Shown: positions 45,892 through 55,601 of the stretch, one piece after another
Layout of the letters: each line of letters starts with the position of its first letter
Numbering within the stretch: position 1 is the stretch's first letter
Assembly (NCBI RefSeq): GCF_014284155.1
Contig: NZ_JACOFZ010000007.1
Coordinates: forward strand, 62,001-126,000
Length of the DNA: 64,000 nt
Origin: Affinundibacterium nitidum
Lineage (GTDB): Bacteria; Pseudomonadota; Gammaproteobacteria; Burkholderiales; Burkholderiaceae_D
Reading direction: 5' to 3'
Program-made: the position numbers and the translations under genes
Notes under the pieces: model-generated
Told to the model about the DNA's origin: nothing
The model's input: the letters and a program-made list of their open reading frames with translations, nothing else
Databases searched by the model: none

Positions 45892-47094
45892 ATGAATCAG
45901 CAAATTGAATCGCTTGCAAACACTGAATTTGTCTTAAATGCACCGGAAGTGATTTCGCCGGTCAATGCGGAGTCAGCGGCACGCGCGTTGCCTTTGAATC
46001 CAGATTTACGTTCCGCCGTCGAAGAGCAAGTCGAACGCTTTATGCATGCCTTGTTGACGGAAGATCTGCAAAGCGAAGATTTCAAACATAAACTCGATAG
46101 TGCGTTTGCCCTAGGTCGCGAGGAAATCGCGGTAGCCTCAGGCTTAATGCAATCGCGTTTAATGCAAGCGAACTTTATCGGCGTTGAAGAAGGTTCAGCA
46201 TTCAAAGCCATACAAGAAATGCGTTCGCAACTTGATGCGCTTAACCCTGGTAAAGAAGGTGATTTGCTACAAGCAAATAAATGGTTAGGCATTATCCCTT
46301 ACGGAAACAAACTAAGAACCTACTTCCGTAAATATCACGCAGCATCGACACAACTGCAAAAGAGTATGCAGCAGTTATATGCGGCACGCGATGACTTACA
46401 ACGTGATGTTGTAGACATTGAAGCCTCACGCGTGAAGTTGTGGGAAGCGATGCAAAAGTTGATCGCAGCAGTTCACTTCGCTCGGACCTTGGATACACGA
46501 TTACAGCAGCAAGTTGAACAGCTCAAAATCAATGATCATGCTCGCGCAAAAGCGCTGGAACAAGAGGTGCTGTTTTACGCTCGACAAAATTTGCAAGACA
46601 TGTTGACGCAACAGGCTGTTTGTACCAATGCTTATTTGGCGCTCGATGTACTGAAGCGCACTGGACGTGAAATGATGAATGGCTGCAGTCGCATCGCCAC
46701 CACTGGCATGAGCGCCTTAGTTGTGGCGCAAACGGTAGCGCGGGCAACCGGCAATCAGATCAAGGTGATGGATAGCTTAAGTAGCATCAATCAAACCATA
46801 GAGAACATGATCTCGGAAACGGGGGGCGCCTTGAATCAACACGTCGATCGCGTCAATCAATTTGCGCAGAATCCTATGGTAGGAATTGATAAGCTGAAGG
46901 AGATGTTCGATCAAACTTTTCAAGCCATGGATGCCATGGACAACTTCCGCAGCAAGGCAATTGAAGTGATGGGACAAAACAATCAGGTGATCGCTGATCA
47001 GTTGGAGAGAGCCAAACACTATCTTGATCGTCATCGTCAACAGCAAACCCGCGAACTGCACAAAGCTGAGCTAGCTGGTCCAGTCGCGCTTTGA
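45892..47094 (+). CDS. TelA-family protein (toxic anion resistance)
   Basis: The 400-residue product has the TelA core (NKWLGIIPYGNKLRTYFRKY, ARDDLQRDVVDIE, TGREMMNGCSRIA), mostly long alpha-helices. The family is named for tellurite resistance on some plasmids, but chromosomal members occur with XpaC-like partners and are linked to envelope stress; resistance here is not shown. The ATG at 45892 is preferred over one at 45859 because AGGA lies 9 bases upstream. It leads a group with two membrane proteins. Confidence 0.88.
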   Translation: MNQQIESLANTEFVLNAPEVISPVNAESAARALPLNPDLRSAVEEQVERFMHALLTEDLQSEDFKHKLDSAFALGREEIAVASGLMQSRLMQANFIGVEEGSAFKAIQEMRSQLDALNPGKEGDLLQANKWLGIIPYGNKLRTYFRKYHAASTQLQKSMQQLYAARDDLQRDVVDIEASRVKLWEAMQKLIAAVHFARTLDTRLQQQVEQLKINDHARAKALEQEVLFYARQNLQDMLTQQAVCTNAYLALDVLKRTGREMMNGCSRIATTGMSALVVAQTVARATGNQIKVMDSLSSINQTIENMISETGGALNQHVDRVNQFAQNPMVGIDKLKEMFDQTFQAMDAMDNFRSKAIEVMGQNNQVIADQLERAKHYLDRHRQQQTRELHKAELAGPVAL

Positions 47095-47176
47095 GTCTGT
47101 TTCAAAAAACGAATTTAAGAACTTAGGTCGCTTAGTAATAACGAAATTTAACAACATCAAACAATAAGGATTCGAT

Positions 47177-47617
47177 ATGGCAACGCAATACATTATGCAA
47201 CGAGATAGTAAGGGCTGGCATTTTCAGGTGTGGGTTTCATTTATTTTGGCGATCGTAGCTGCTGGCGCTGGCGTGATTCAGTTACCGGGACAAGAGCTCG
47301 ATCGTGCCTTCGTCGCACTCGGTTTGTTCTTTAGTTTGTTCGCGAGCTTTACCGTAGCAAAAATGATTCGTGACAACCGTGATGGCCAAATCGATACCAC
47401 CTCATGGACGATGACAGTATGGGCAGCCTTTGTCGCCGCACTCTCATTAACCGCTTGGGGTTTATGGCGTATGAATATTCCTGTATGGGAAAAGAGCTAT
47501 ATGGTGGTCAGTTGGTTATTCTTGATCACCACCACTTTTACTCTTGCGAAGACCATACGCGACGCTCATGAAGCAGAATTAATGGAACGCGCGGCGATGA
47601 ATGCGAACAATCACTAA
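47177..47617 (+). CDS. YiaA/YiaB-family inner-membrane protein
   Basis: The 146-residue product contains two copies of the two-helix YiaAB domain: SFILAIVAAGAGV and LFFSLFASFTVAKMIRDN, then WAAFVAALSLTAWG and SWLFLITTTFTLAKTIRD. Four membrane segments are visible. Function unknown; it follows telA by 80 bases and may share its transcript. Confidence 0.88.
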   Translation: MATQYIMQRDSKGWHFQVWVSFILAIVAAGAGVIQLPGQELDRAFVALGLFFSLFASFTVAKMIRDNRDGQIDTTSWTMTVWAAFVAALSLTAWGLWRMNIPVWEKSYMVVSWLFLITTTFTLAKTIRDAHEAELMERAAMNANNH

Positions 47618-47620
47618 TGT

Positions 47621-48430
47621 TCACAAATCTAAGTTAGAAGAGCGAGGTATTTGAACCTGCTTAGCCTCAAGAAAACGCTGCTGTTGCACGAGTTGCTCAG
47701 TAGCGTTTTCTTGTAGGTGAGATTCATGTTCTTGCAAGCCTTGCTGCAGCAATATCAGCTGGGATTTCAAGAGCATCAGCGCAGTTTTATTTTCTACAAT
47801 GACTTGGTCGCAACGCGCTTGTGCCGGAACCTTCAAATATGCCTGCAAGCTATCCGGCAAATAACGCTCGACAAATTGCTGCAGATAAAAGCGCTGTTCT
47901 AAGTTGAGAGACAATCTCGAATCAGCATTCGCCAACATCTGCATCACGCGATCTAGTTGCTGCCTGATCTGCTGCAAACTCACCTGAACTTCCTCATCAC
48001 TCTCCGCATTGACTTTGGCGATCAATTGATCGACTCGTTGCAAGTGATCAAGTTGAAAAACGAAGGGTAGCGCTTGCTCCACGTGCTTCCGCTTGTTTTC
48101 ACGCACACCATGTAGATACAAAAAGCCACTCAAGCCCACACCTGCAGCTGCAATTGCTGCGAGTATCCCTGAGCCGCCGATAATCGCCACTCCAAGCATG
48201 CCGCCCGAACATAGCAGAGTACCTCCCGCGATCAACTTTCCACTCGTCATGTGACTCTGCTTGGGCGAAGCGGCTCCAACCAATGAAGTTTGATGCCTTT
48301 GTTTTAGTAGCGCGACCCGTTGCTGTTCCGCAGCGCTCAATTGCGCTTGCTGCTGCGATGCCTGTTTGCGAGCAGTACGCAAATTAATAGGCTGTGAAGA
48401 GCGAACCTGATGGGGGTCTTGATTAGACAT
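47621..48430 (-). CDS. membrane protein with long coiled coil, XpaC-like in context
   Basis: The 269-residue product has a Gln-rich N-terminus, a membrane pair at about 70-108 (GTLLCSGGMLGVAIIGGSG, GILAAIAAAGVGLSGFL) and a C-terminal helical region rich in Gln/Leu (about 120-260). XpaC-like proteins often accompany TelA, and this gene sits beside a telA group, but I do not see a clear family motif. Convergent with the YiaA-like gene, 3 bases apart at their stops. Confidence 0.55.
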   Translation of the reverse strand: MSNQDPHQVRSSQPINLRTARKQASQQQAQLSAAEQQRVALLKQRHQTSLVGAASPKQSHMTSGKLIAGGTLLCSGGMLGVAIIGGSGILAAIAAAGVGLSGFLYLHGVRENKRKHVEQALPFVFQLDHLQRVDQLIAKVNAESDEEVQVSLQQIRQQLDRVMQMLANADSRLSLNLEQRFYLQQFVERYLPDSLQAYLKVPAQARCDQVIVENKTALMLLKSQLILLQQGLQEHESHLQENATEQLVQQQRFLEAKQVQIPRSSNLDL

Positions 48431-48527
48431 GCGCTTATGAGCTGTGATGGTACAAGAAAATGAAGTCTATATTGAATGAACTAGATATGGGTTCGATCAT
48501 ACCATTTTCAATTCTGTGTAGTGGTAT

Positions 48528-49445
48528 TCAGATGTCTGCAAAAAGATCGACTAGGCATTGGCGCAGCCACTGGTTACCCTCATCTTGTGAAAAACGACGA
48601 TGCCAAAAAATATTGGTTTGTAAGCTCGGTAATTTTAGAGGCACTTTGCTATACGCTAGTCTAAAATGCTGGGCAGCACTCGCCGCCAATTTTTGCGGCA
48701 CGATGGCGACCAAATCTGTGTGGCTCAAGATATAGGGAACTGCTGAGAAATGCGGTACGGTAAAGTTCGCACCGGCACTGATTCCCGCCTTCTCTAATGC
48801 TTGATTAATTTTGTCGTAAGGACTTTCTTTGGTCGACACAATTAAGTGCTCCGCGGCTAAGAATTCTTTCAGACCTACTTCCTCGCCCGCGTCACGCAGC
48901 ACTGGGTGATGCTGACGATGCAAACAAACATAGTCTTGCTGGAACAAGCGACGATGATAGAGTGCGCCGGAAATCTCATCAAAAGCACCTAAGGCCAGAT
49001 CTATCCTTCCTGTTTCCATTTCCGCCATCAAATCCACGCTATTGGCGCGTACGGTCGCGATTTGGATATGGGGTGCTAGTTGCCTACATTGCTCGATCAA
49101 GAGCGGCATGAAATACATCTCGCCGACGTCGGTCATGGCAATCGTAAAACGACGTTGGCTATTGGGACTATCAAAACGCTCTTGTTGATTGAGTGCCTTG
49201 GTCACGTTAGCTAGCGCGGCAGCTATCGGGTCAGCCAACTGCTGAGCCAAAGGGGTGGGCTGCATGCCTAGTGAGGTGCGGACAAATAACTCATCATTAA
49301 AGGTTTTGCGTAAGCGCGCGAGCGCGTTACTGACCGCAGGCTGCGACAAATTAAGCTTACGCGCCACACTAGAAATTTGTCGTTCTTGAAACACTTCTTG
49401 AAACACAACCAACAAATTTAAGTCGATGTCTTTAGCTTCGATCAA
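48528..49445 (-). CDS. LysR-type transcriptional regulator, likely of homogentisate catabolism
   Basis: The 305-residue product has an N-terminal winged helix (LNLLVVFQEVFQERQISSVARKLNLSQPAVSNALARLR, read in parts) and a LysR effector domain. The start is TTG at 49445; no ATG fits the conserved N-terminus, and a GTAAGG stretch precedes it. It is divergent from hmgA-fahA and probably activates them, with an aromatic intermediate as inducer; that is inference from position. Confidence 0.9.
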   Translation of the reverse strand: MIEAKDIDLNLLVVFQEVFQERQISSVARKLNLSQPAVSNALARLRKTFNDELFVRTSLGMQPTPLAQQLADPIAAALANVTKALNQQERFDSPNSQRRFTIAMTDVGEMYFMPLLIEQCRQLAPHIQIATVRANSVDLMAEMETGRIDLALGAFDEISGALYHRRLFQQDYVCLHRQHHPVLRDAGEEVGLKEFLAAEHLIVSTKESPYDKINQALEKAGISAGANFTVPHFSAVPYILSHTDLVAIVPQKLAASAAQHFRLAYSKVPLKLPSLQTNIFWHRRFSQDEGNQWLRQCLVDLFADI

Positions 49446-49458
49446 ACCTTACCCCACT

Positions 49459-49473
49459 ATTGATTTCATGAAT
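49459..49473. promoter_or_regulatory. candidate LysR operator in the regulator-hmgA gap
   Basis: ATTGATTTCATGAAT has dyad ends and a T-N11-A core (T49460, A49472), the LysR-box form, centred on the palindrome TTCATGAA. It lies just upstream of the regulator start and about 190 bases before hmgA, a position suited to autoregulation and activation. Confidence 0.4.
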
Positions 49474-49657
49474 GATCTACATTTTAGTATTTATATCGCA
49501 AAAAAGGGAGCTTTCCACTACATTAGCGTCTCATTCTGCGACGCTAAGTGAACAGAGCAATTCAGACCTGTTGCTAAAGACGGCTGAAAGCCTAGCGAAT
49601 AAGTGCAGCACTTCCCTATTTACCTTGACCGTTTTCTCCTTTCATTTGGAAATGATG

Positions 49658-50953
49658 ATGAACAAGAACTACATGACCGGCTTTGCCAATGAATTCGCGA
49701 CCGAAGCGCTGCCCGGTGCTTTGCCGCAAAACCAAAACTCCCCGCAAAAATGCGCCTACGGCCTGTATGCAGAACAGATTTCGGGTACGGCCTTCACAGC
49801 GCCACGTCATGCAAATCGTCGCTCATGGACTTATCGTATTCGCCCAGCGGCCATGCACCAGCCTTTCGGACAGATCAACAATGGCCAGATGACGAATGAC
49901 TTCACACAAGTACCAAGCACACCGAATCAATTGCGCTGGGATCCACAACCCATACCAAGCACGCCAACTGATTTTATCGAAGGCTGGATGACGATGGCAG
50001 GCAATGGCTCAGCCGATGCGCAAACCGGTTGCGCGATTCATTTGTATGCGGCGAATCGCAATATGGTCGACAAATTTTTCTACGATGCGGATGCGGAACT
50101 GTTAATCATTCCACAGCAAGGTCGACTGCATATTAAAACCGAGATGGGTTTAATTGATATCGAACCACAAGAAATCGCGGTCATTCCACGTGGTGTTCGT
50201 TTCCAGGTTGAGCTGCCTGATGGCGACGCACGCGGCTATGTTTGTGAAAATTTTGGTGTCATGTTGAAGCTGCCAGACTTGGGCGTCATCGGCTCCAATG
50301 GTTTAGCCAATCCGCGTGACTTCCTGACGCCAACCGCGTGGTATGAAGATCGTGAAGGCGACTTCCAATTGGTAGCGAAATTCAGCGGTAATTTGTGGAG
50401 CGCGAAGATTGGCCATTCTCCACTCGATGTCGTTGCATGGCACGGCAATATGGCCCCCTACAAATACGACCTGCGTCATTACAATACGATAGGTTCGATT
50501 AGTTACGATCATCCTGATCCATCGATCTTTTTGGTCTTGCAATCACCAAGCAATACACCTGGTGTCGACACCATCGATTTCGTGATTTTCCCACCGCGTT
50601 GGTTGGCGGCAGAGAACACCTTCCGCCCGCCTTGGTTCCATCGCAATATCGCCAGTGAATTTATGGGCTTGATTCACGGTCAGTACGACGCGAAATCAGC
50701 GGGCTTCCGTCCAGGTGGTGCTAGCTTACACAACTGCATGAGCGGTCATGGTCCAGACGCGCCGACCTTTGACAAGGCGAGCAATATCGACACCAGCATC
50801 CCGCAAAAAGTGGATAACACGATGGCCTTCATGATCGAAACCAATACGATTATCAAGCCAACACGTGCCGCGATGAACTCACCACAATTGCAGCCAGATT
50901 ATTTCCAATGCTGGCAGGGTATCAAGAAAAATTTCAATCCGAATCAAGCGTAA
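49658..50953 (+). CDS. hmgA: homogentisate 1,2-dioxygenase
   Basis: The 431-residue product contains [24 protein letters not shown] and the C-terminal [15 protein letters not shown] and NCMSGHGPD segments with the Fe(II) ligand histidines and glutamate. It opens the ring of homogentisate to maleylacetoacetate in tyrosine/phenylalanine breakdown. Three consecutive ATGs (49652, 49655, 49658) are preceded by GGAA; the last has the best spacing. A longer frame to 49472 is not supported. FahA follows 24 bases later. Confidence 0.96.
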   Translation: MNKNYMTGFANEFATEALPGALPQNQNSPQKCAYGLYAEQISGTAFTAPRHANRRSWTYRIRPAAMHQPFGQINNGQMTNDFTQVPSTPNQLRWDPQPIPSTPTDFIEGWMTMAGNGSADAQTGCAIHLYAANRNMVDKFFYDADAELLIIPQQGRLHIKTEMGLIDIEPQEIAVIPRGVRFQVELPDGDARGYVCENFGVMLKLPDLGVIGSNGLANPRDFLTPTAWYEDREGDFQLVAKFSGNLWSAKIGHSPLDVVAWHGNMAPYKYDLRHYNTIGSISYDHPDPSIFLVLQSPSNTPGVDTIDFVIFPPRWLAAENTFRPPWFHRNIASEFMGLIHGQYDAKSAGFRPGGASLHNCMSGHGPDAPTFDKASNIDTSIPQKVDNTMAFMIETNTIIKPTRAAMNSPQLQPDYFQCWQGIKKNFNPNQA

Positions 50954-50977
50954 TTTTTGCGCATCTGAAAGCGACCT

Positions 50978-52303
50978 ATGTCAGTACAACTTAATGAAAC
51001 TCACAATCCAGCACTGCGTAGCTGGGTCAATTCTGCCAATAGCAGCGACACCGATTTTCCAATCCAAAACCTACCTTTTGGTGTTTTTCGTCGCGCGGGC
51101 AGTCATGAGCAATTTCGCATTGGCGTTGCGATTGGTGATCAAATTCTTGATATCCATTTGGCGCAACAAGCTGGTATTTTTGCAGAGGTGACGAACTCTG
51201 CGCTAGCAAATGCCTTAGCAGCATCGAGCTTGAATGCGTTGATGAATTTAGGCAATGGCGTGTCATCACAAGTACGATTGGCTTTGTCCAAAGCCTTGCG
51301 CGAAGGCGCGAGTGCGCAAGAAAAATTAGTTGGTGCTTTAATCGCGCAAGTTGAGGCTGAATACGCATTACCGGCGCAAATTGGTGACTACACTGACTTT
51401 TATACGTCGATTTATCACGCGACTTCTGTCGGTAAATTATTCCGTCCAGATAATCCTTTACTGCCGAATTACAAATGGGTGCCGATTGGTTACCACGGCC
51501 GCTCGTCGTCGATCGGCGTCTCAGGCCAACAATTCCGTCGTCCGATTGGGCAAACTATGCCACCAAATGCCGCAACTCCATCGTTCGGCCCAGCGAAACG
51601 CATGGACTACGAATGTGAAGTCGGTATCTTCATTGGTCAAGGCAATGCTTTGGGTGATGCCATCAGCATCGATCAAGCAGAACATCATGTGTTCGGTTTA
51701 TGCCTACTCAATGATTGGTCTGCACGCGATGTGCAAGGCTGGGAATATCAACCGCTTGGCCCTTTCTTAGCGAAGAATTTTGCCTCGACGATTTCACCTT
51801 GGGTCGTCACCATCGAAGCCTTGGCTCCGTATCGCAAAGCCTGGCAACGTGACGCCGCCGATCCACAGCCTTTGGCGTACTTGGAGCATGCGGATTTGCG
51901 CACAAGCGGTGCATTTGATATCCAACTCGAAGTCTTACTGCAAACAGAGAAAATGCGTCAAGACGACCTGTCAGCGCAGCGCTTGTCATTGTCGAATTTC
52001 AGTCATTCCTATTGGACTGTTTCACAGATGGTCACGCATCACACAGTCAATGGCTGTAATTTACAAGCAGGCGATTTCCTTGGTTCTGGCACACAGTCTG
52101 GCCCCTTGCCGGAAGAAGCAGGCTCGCTGTTGGAATTGACTGAAGGCGGTAAGAAACCTATCGTCTTCAGCAATGGTGAGCAACGCGTTTTCATCGAAGA
52201 CGGCGACAGCATCATCATGCGTGGCTGGGCACAAAAAGACGGTGCGCCGCGCATTGGCTTTGGCGAAGTAGAAGGCCGTTTACTGCCAGCACGTTCGTTC
52301 TAA
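50978..52303 (+). CDS. fahA: fumarylacetoacetase
   Basis: The 441-residue product has the N-terminal FPIQNLPFGVFRR motif and the catalytic FAH core with TDFYTSIYHATSVGKLFRP, YHGRSSSIGVSG and CEVGIFIGQGN. It splits fumarylacetoacetate into fumarate and acetoacetate, the last step of homogentisate breakdown. The maleylacetoacetate isomerase gene is not adjacent. A strong terminator follows. Confidence 0.96.
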   Translation: MSVQLNETHNPALRSWVNSANSSDTDFPIQNLPFGVFRRAGSHEQFRIGVAIGDQILDIHLAQQAGIFAEVTNSALANALAASSLNALMNLGNGVSSQVRLALSKALREGASAQEKLVGALIAQVEAEYALPAQIGDYTDFYTSIYHATSVGKLFRPDNPLLPNYKWVPIGYHGRSSSIGVSGQQFRRPIGQTMPPNAATPSFGPAKRMDYECEVGIFIGQGNALGDAISIDQAEHHVFGLCLLNDWSARDVQGWEYQPLGPFLAKNFASTISPWVVTIEALAPYRKAWQRDAADPQPLAYLEHADLRTSGAFDIQLEVLLQTEKMRQDDLSAQRLSLSNFSHSYWTVSQMVTHHTVNGCNLQAGDFLGSGTQSGPLPEEAGSLLELTEGGKKPIVFSNGEQRVFIEDGDSIIMRGWAQKDGAPRIGFGEVEGRLLPARSF

Positions 52304-52794
52304 TTTGCTCTCGTCCACGAAGATCAAGAATAGTCATGCCACGCCGGCATGACTTTTTTTTGCATTCAGCTTTTTCTGTCTCGCATAAAACTCAGAGCAA
52401 AACTCGATTCCACTACTTACCTGTAGTTAAAAAATTCTCGCACGCACGCCCTTCACCACATCTGATCAAGTTTTAATAACTATTAATTAACAACATAATA
52501 AAAATGCACAAGTGTCAGCACAAAAAGTTAAAGGTAACGTCGATTACACGCTGATATCAAATAAATAGCATGCAAAATATGAACAAACAAAAGCAAACAC
52601 AAATTTCACTAAAATCTTCTTAATTTATCTATACATCTCGTTGTCCAGCCAATATATCAAACTCATATTTACCTGTCTTGAATTATGTTTTACTAGGCCC
52701 TCGCTAGCAAAAAGTCATCATTAAATCGACTTAAATTATCCGCTAGTGAGACGCTTCTTAATCAAAACAATAACCGGACAATTCAGGAGGTAGT
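52304..52794. other. AT-rich intergenic region upstream of the metzincin protease
   Basis: Apart from the fahA terminator at 52332-52361, this 490-base region has no supported gene. Base composition is clearly more AT-rich than the surroundings from about 52440 to 52760, with A/T tracts that could be H-NS-type or promoter DNA for the secreted protease. A GGAGG site precedes the protease start. Confidence 0.5.
52332..52361 (+). terminator. rho-independent terminator after fahA
   Basis: A perfect 9-base stem AGTCATGCC / GGCATGACT (52332-52340 with 52346-52354, 5-base loop) is followed by a run of T. Confidence 0.9.
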
Positions 52795-54630
52795 ATGAAA
52801 AAATCAATGAAATTGAGCAGCTTAGGCATGATGCTGGTGATGGCTGGCATTTCTCAGCTTGGTCACGCCCAATCACTTGCGAGCACGCCACGTCAACTCG
52901 GCTCGGTCGACGCCGTCATTAATAGTCTTAGCAATCAACAATCGATAAACCCGTTATCTGCACGTTCTGCGGGTACAACGACTGGTTTAGAAACCATCGT
53001 CAGCCACGTGCATAATAAAGACGGCTTGGTCTCCATCAGTGGTAGGGCAGCAGATTCCAACAACTCCACGTTTTACCTTAAAGGCTCAAACAAATCATTG
53101 CGCGGTTACCTCATCAAGCATGACAGCAAACAGGCCTATGAATACAGTACAGATGCCAAAGGAATTGTGTTCGTGGTCGAAGTACCGATCGCCAAGGTTA
53201 TTCCTGATTTCGACGCCAAATGGGTCGCTGCAACCAACGCAGCGACCGCCACTATCGCGAGCGCCGTTCACCCAGTCTACAGTGCGTTTGCACAGCGCCA
53301 AGCACCCCACATCGGCCCCTACAATAATGAAGATGTCACCAAACTAGAAAGCAAACCTGGCAGCCCTTGGGTGTTCTACTTGAACACTACTGCTGTGATG
53401 AGTGGCTCAACACCACTCAATGGCGTGACTAAAGAAAATATGTATCGCGCATGGCAAGTAGTGGCGAGCCAATATTCGATGTACAACATCAATATCACAA
53501 CCAACGCTGCCGTTTATAACGCAGCGAAATCCGCCAACATTTTACGTACTGGCGTAATTAACTTCGTGAATCAAGATGGTCGCTCCAACGCGCCGCTGTC
53601 TTCATTCGGCACGACATCTGCCGGTACGCTCTACCGTAACCCGTCCTCTGGTTTTGATTATGGTTACGGTATCGGTATGACTGCCGCCCATGAAGTTGGA
53701 CACCAAATGGGGATGTCCCATGACCACGGTGGCACTGGTGGCGAATACTTTGAAGGGATCGCAGCATATCAATGGGGTCCTATCATGGGTAACTATTGGA
53801 TGGGGGCCAATTGGGCCAATAGTTTATGGACCTGGAGCAAAGGCGAATACAATACTGCGACCAACTTCGAAGACGATTTGCGCATCACCAACGTGAATGA
53901 AAACGTGCCATTCGTCGCAGATGACAATGTCAACGGCAAAGCCCTCGTCATCAGCAATACTGGCGTGATCGGCCCGGCACAAAACTTCGGGCAAATCGAA
54001 AAAACCGGTGATACTGACGCCTTCACATTCACGGTAACTGGTAATGGTAAGCTCGATCTAAAAATTGAGCCTATTGAATATTTCGGCATGCTTGACGTCG
54101 ACGCCAAGATCTACAACTCGGCCAACACTTTGGTGGCTAGTAGTAACAAAGGTGTTAATCGCACAGCTGAATTTGTGGCGTTGAATCTTCCAGCTGGAAG
54201 CTACCGTTTGGTGATTGCGGGTGGCGCCGAAGGTACGCCATCGAATGGTTTTTCTAATTACTCTTCTTTAGGTTACTACGGCATGAGCGGTACCTTGGTG
54301 GGTTCCACTCCACCAGCTGATGTCGTCCTTACCAGTGGTGTCGCGCTTGGTGGCCAAAGCGGTAGTGCGGGCACTTGGAACTACTATGCGATTGACGTTC
54401 CTAGTGGCAAAACTAGCGTCGTATTTTCCATCAATGGCGCCAACGGTGATGCCGACTTGTTCTCCCAATTGACGGTAAAACCAACCGCAACTGCGTACAA
54501 ATGCAAATCGGATGGCTCTACTTCGATCGAAACTTGTACTGTTTCAGCTCCGGCAGCAGGACGTTACTACCTCGGCGTTTACGCCTATAGTGCTTACAGC
54601 GCATTAACGGTAAAAGCGACTGTCAACTAA
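52795..54630 (+). CDS. secreted metzincin zinc metalloprotease with C-terminal PPC-like domains
   Basis: The 611-residue product has a signal peptide ending near HAQS (residue 27), a propeptide-like region, and a catalytic domain with the metzincin zinc site HEVGHQMGMSH (299-309) and a likely Met-turn in WGPIMGNYW. Two beta-sandwich domains follow (about 395-495 and 515-611); the second has the PPC pattern SGSAGTWNYYAIDVPSGKT and NGDADLF. The substrate is unknown. AGGAGG lies 5 bases before the ATG. Confidence 0.88.
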   Translation: MKKSMKLSSLGMMLVMAGISQLGHAQSLASTPRQLGSVDAVINSLSNQQSINPLSARSAGTTTGLETIVSHVHNKDGLVSISGRAADSNNSTFYLKGSNKSLRGYLIKHDSKQAYEYSTDAKGIVFVVEVPIAKVIPDFDAKWVAATNAATATIASAVHPVYSAFAQRQAPHIGPYNNEDVTKLESKPGSPWVFYLNTTAVMSGSTPLNGVTKENMYRAWQVVASQYSMYNINITTNAAVYNAAKSANILRTGVINFVNQDGRSNAPLSSFGTTSAGTLYRNPSSGFDYGYGIGMTAAHEVGHQMGMSHDHGGTGGEYFEGIAAYQWGPIMGNYWMGANWANSLWTWSKGEYNTATNFEDDLRITNVNENVPFVADDNVNGKALVISNTGVIGPAQNFGQIEKTGDTDAFTFTVTGNGKLDLKIEPIEYFGMLDVDAKIYNSANTLVASSNKGVNRTAEFVALNLPAGSYRLVIAGGAEGTPSNGFSNYSSLGYYGMSGTLVGSTPPADVVLTSGVALGGQSGSAGTWNYYAIDVPSGKTSVVFSINGANGDADLFSQLTVKPTATAYKCKSDGSTSIETCTVSAPAAGRYYLGVYAYSAYSALTVKATVN

Positions 54631-54649
54631 GGCCTCAGTCGCCACTTTG

Positions 54650-54680
54650 GGGCATGCGCGGTATGGGCATGCCCTTTTTT
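54650..54680 (+). terminator. rho-independent terminator after the protease gene
   Basis: An 8-base stem GGGCATGC / GCATGCCC (54650-54657 with 54667-54674) with a 9-base loop is followed by six T. Confidence 0.88.
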
Positions 54681-54804
54681 CATTCGCATTCGACAAGAAT
54701 ATCTCCACGCATGGCGGATGACAAATATCAAACCTTCACGCCCCCGTTTTTGCGAGGAATGCTCGGCTAGTCGGCTATACTAGAGTCTTTGCCCGAAAGA
54801 TAGT

Positions 54805-55140
54805 ATGTCCAGCTTACCTGCCTGCCCTGTTTGCGGCCTCGAAAACACTTACCCTGATAGTGACAATTACGTTTGCGCAGATTGCGGCCACGAGTGGCCT
54901 ATGCAAGCTGCCGAAGAGGAAAGCGATGAGCGCATCGTTAAAGACTCTAATGGCAACGTGTTAAATGATGGTGATGCAGTGGTATTGATCAAAGACCTGA
55001 AAGTCAAAGGTTCTTCGACTACCCTCAAGCAAGGTACGAAAATCAAGAGTATTCGTATCGTGGGCGGTGATCACGAGGTTGACTGCAAAATGGATGGCGG
55101 CAGTTTCATGCTCAAAGCATGCTATCTGAAGAAGGTCTAA
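54805..55140 (+). CDS. YjdM/PhnA-family zinc-ribbon protein
   Basis: The 111-residue product has two CxxC zinc knuckles (CPVCGLENTY and CADCGHEW) and the C-terminal domain with KDSNGNVLNDGDAVVLIKDL typical of YjdM (PhnA). Despite the old name it is not a phosphonoacetate hydrolase; function is not established. Monocistronic. Confidence 0.93.
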   Translation: MSSLPACPVCGLENTYPDSDNYVCADCGHEWPMQAAEEESDERIVKDSNGNVLNDGDAVVLIKDLKVKGSSTTLKQGTKIKSIRIVGGDHEVDCKMDGGSFMLKACYLKKV

Positions 55141-55204
55141 ATCGCTCAACGCCGCAGACACCTTGTCTGCGGCATTCTATCGCGGTTAAAGCATGAGAAC
55201 TGTA

Positions 55205-55552
55205 TCAGATCCTTGCGACTGGTACTGGCAAAACCAAGCCAGTCACGTCCGATAATGCTTTCCAAATCACGCCGACTAAAGCATTCCACACTTTCTCAAC
55301 CGTCGCCAGAATCAAACCACGTAAAGTCTTCACAAAATTGAGACTCATGTCCTCAATCGCGTCGAGGAAAAAATCTTTGGTTTCTTCAGTAATTTGCTTG
55401 GTGGCGATGCCGATCGCAACAAATTCCGTTTGTTTCGCAATCGCCTCTAACTGCCGTTCAGAGAAGCCTCGAAAAGCACTGACATCAGCGTTCAGCTCTG
55501 TGCTGGCAGCCGCTTTCATATCGATGACGAGTTGCGCCGTATTGATTCCCAT
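55205..55552 (-). CDS. small helical protein of unknown function
   Basis: The 115-residue product begins MGINTAQLVIDMKAAASTEL and is predicted helical with a hydrophobic C-terminal stretch (about 80-112, GLILATVEKVWNALVGVIW then LPVPVARI). No signal peptide and no family recognised. It lies 50 bases upstream of a lipoprotein gene on the same strand in the minus direction, and they may be co-transcribed. Confidence 0.6.
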   Translation of the reverse strand: MGINTAQLVIDMKAAASTELNADVSAFRGFSERQLEAIAKQTEFVAIGIATKQITEETKDFFLDAIEDMSLNFVKTLRGLILATVEKVWNALVGVIWKALSDVTGLVLPVPVARI

Positions 55553-55601
55553 ACTCTACTTTCGATTTAATGTTGAGCGCTCAATGATTAGCACTCTTTG
55601 A

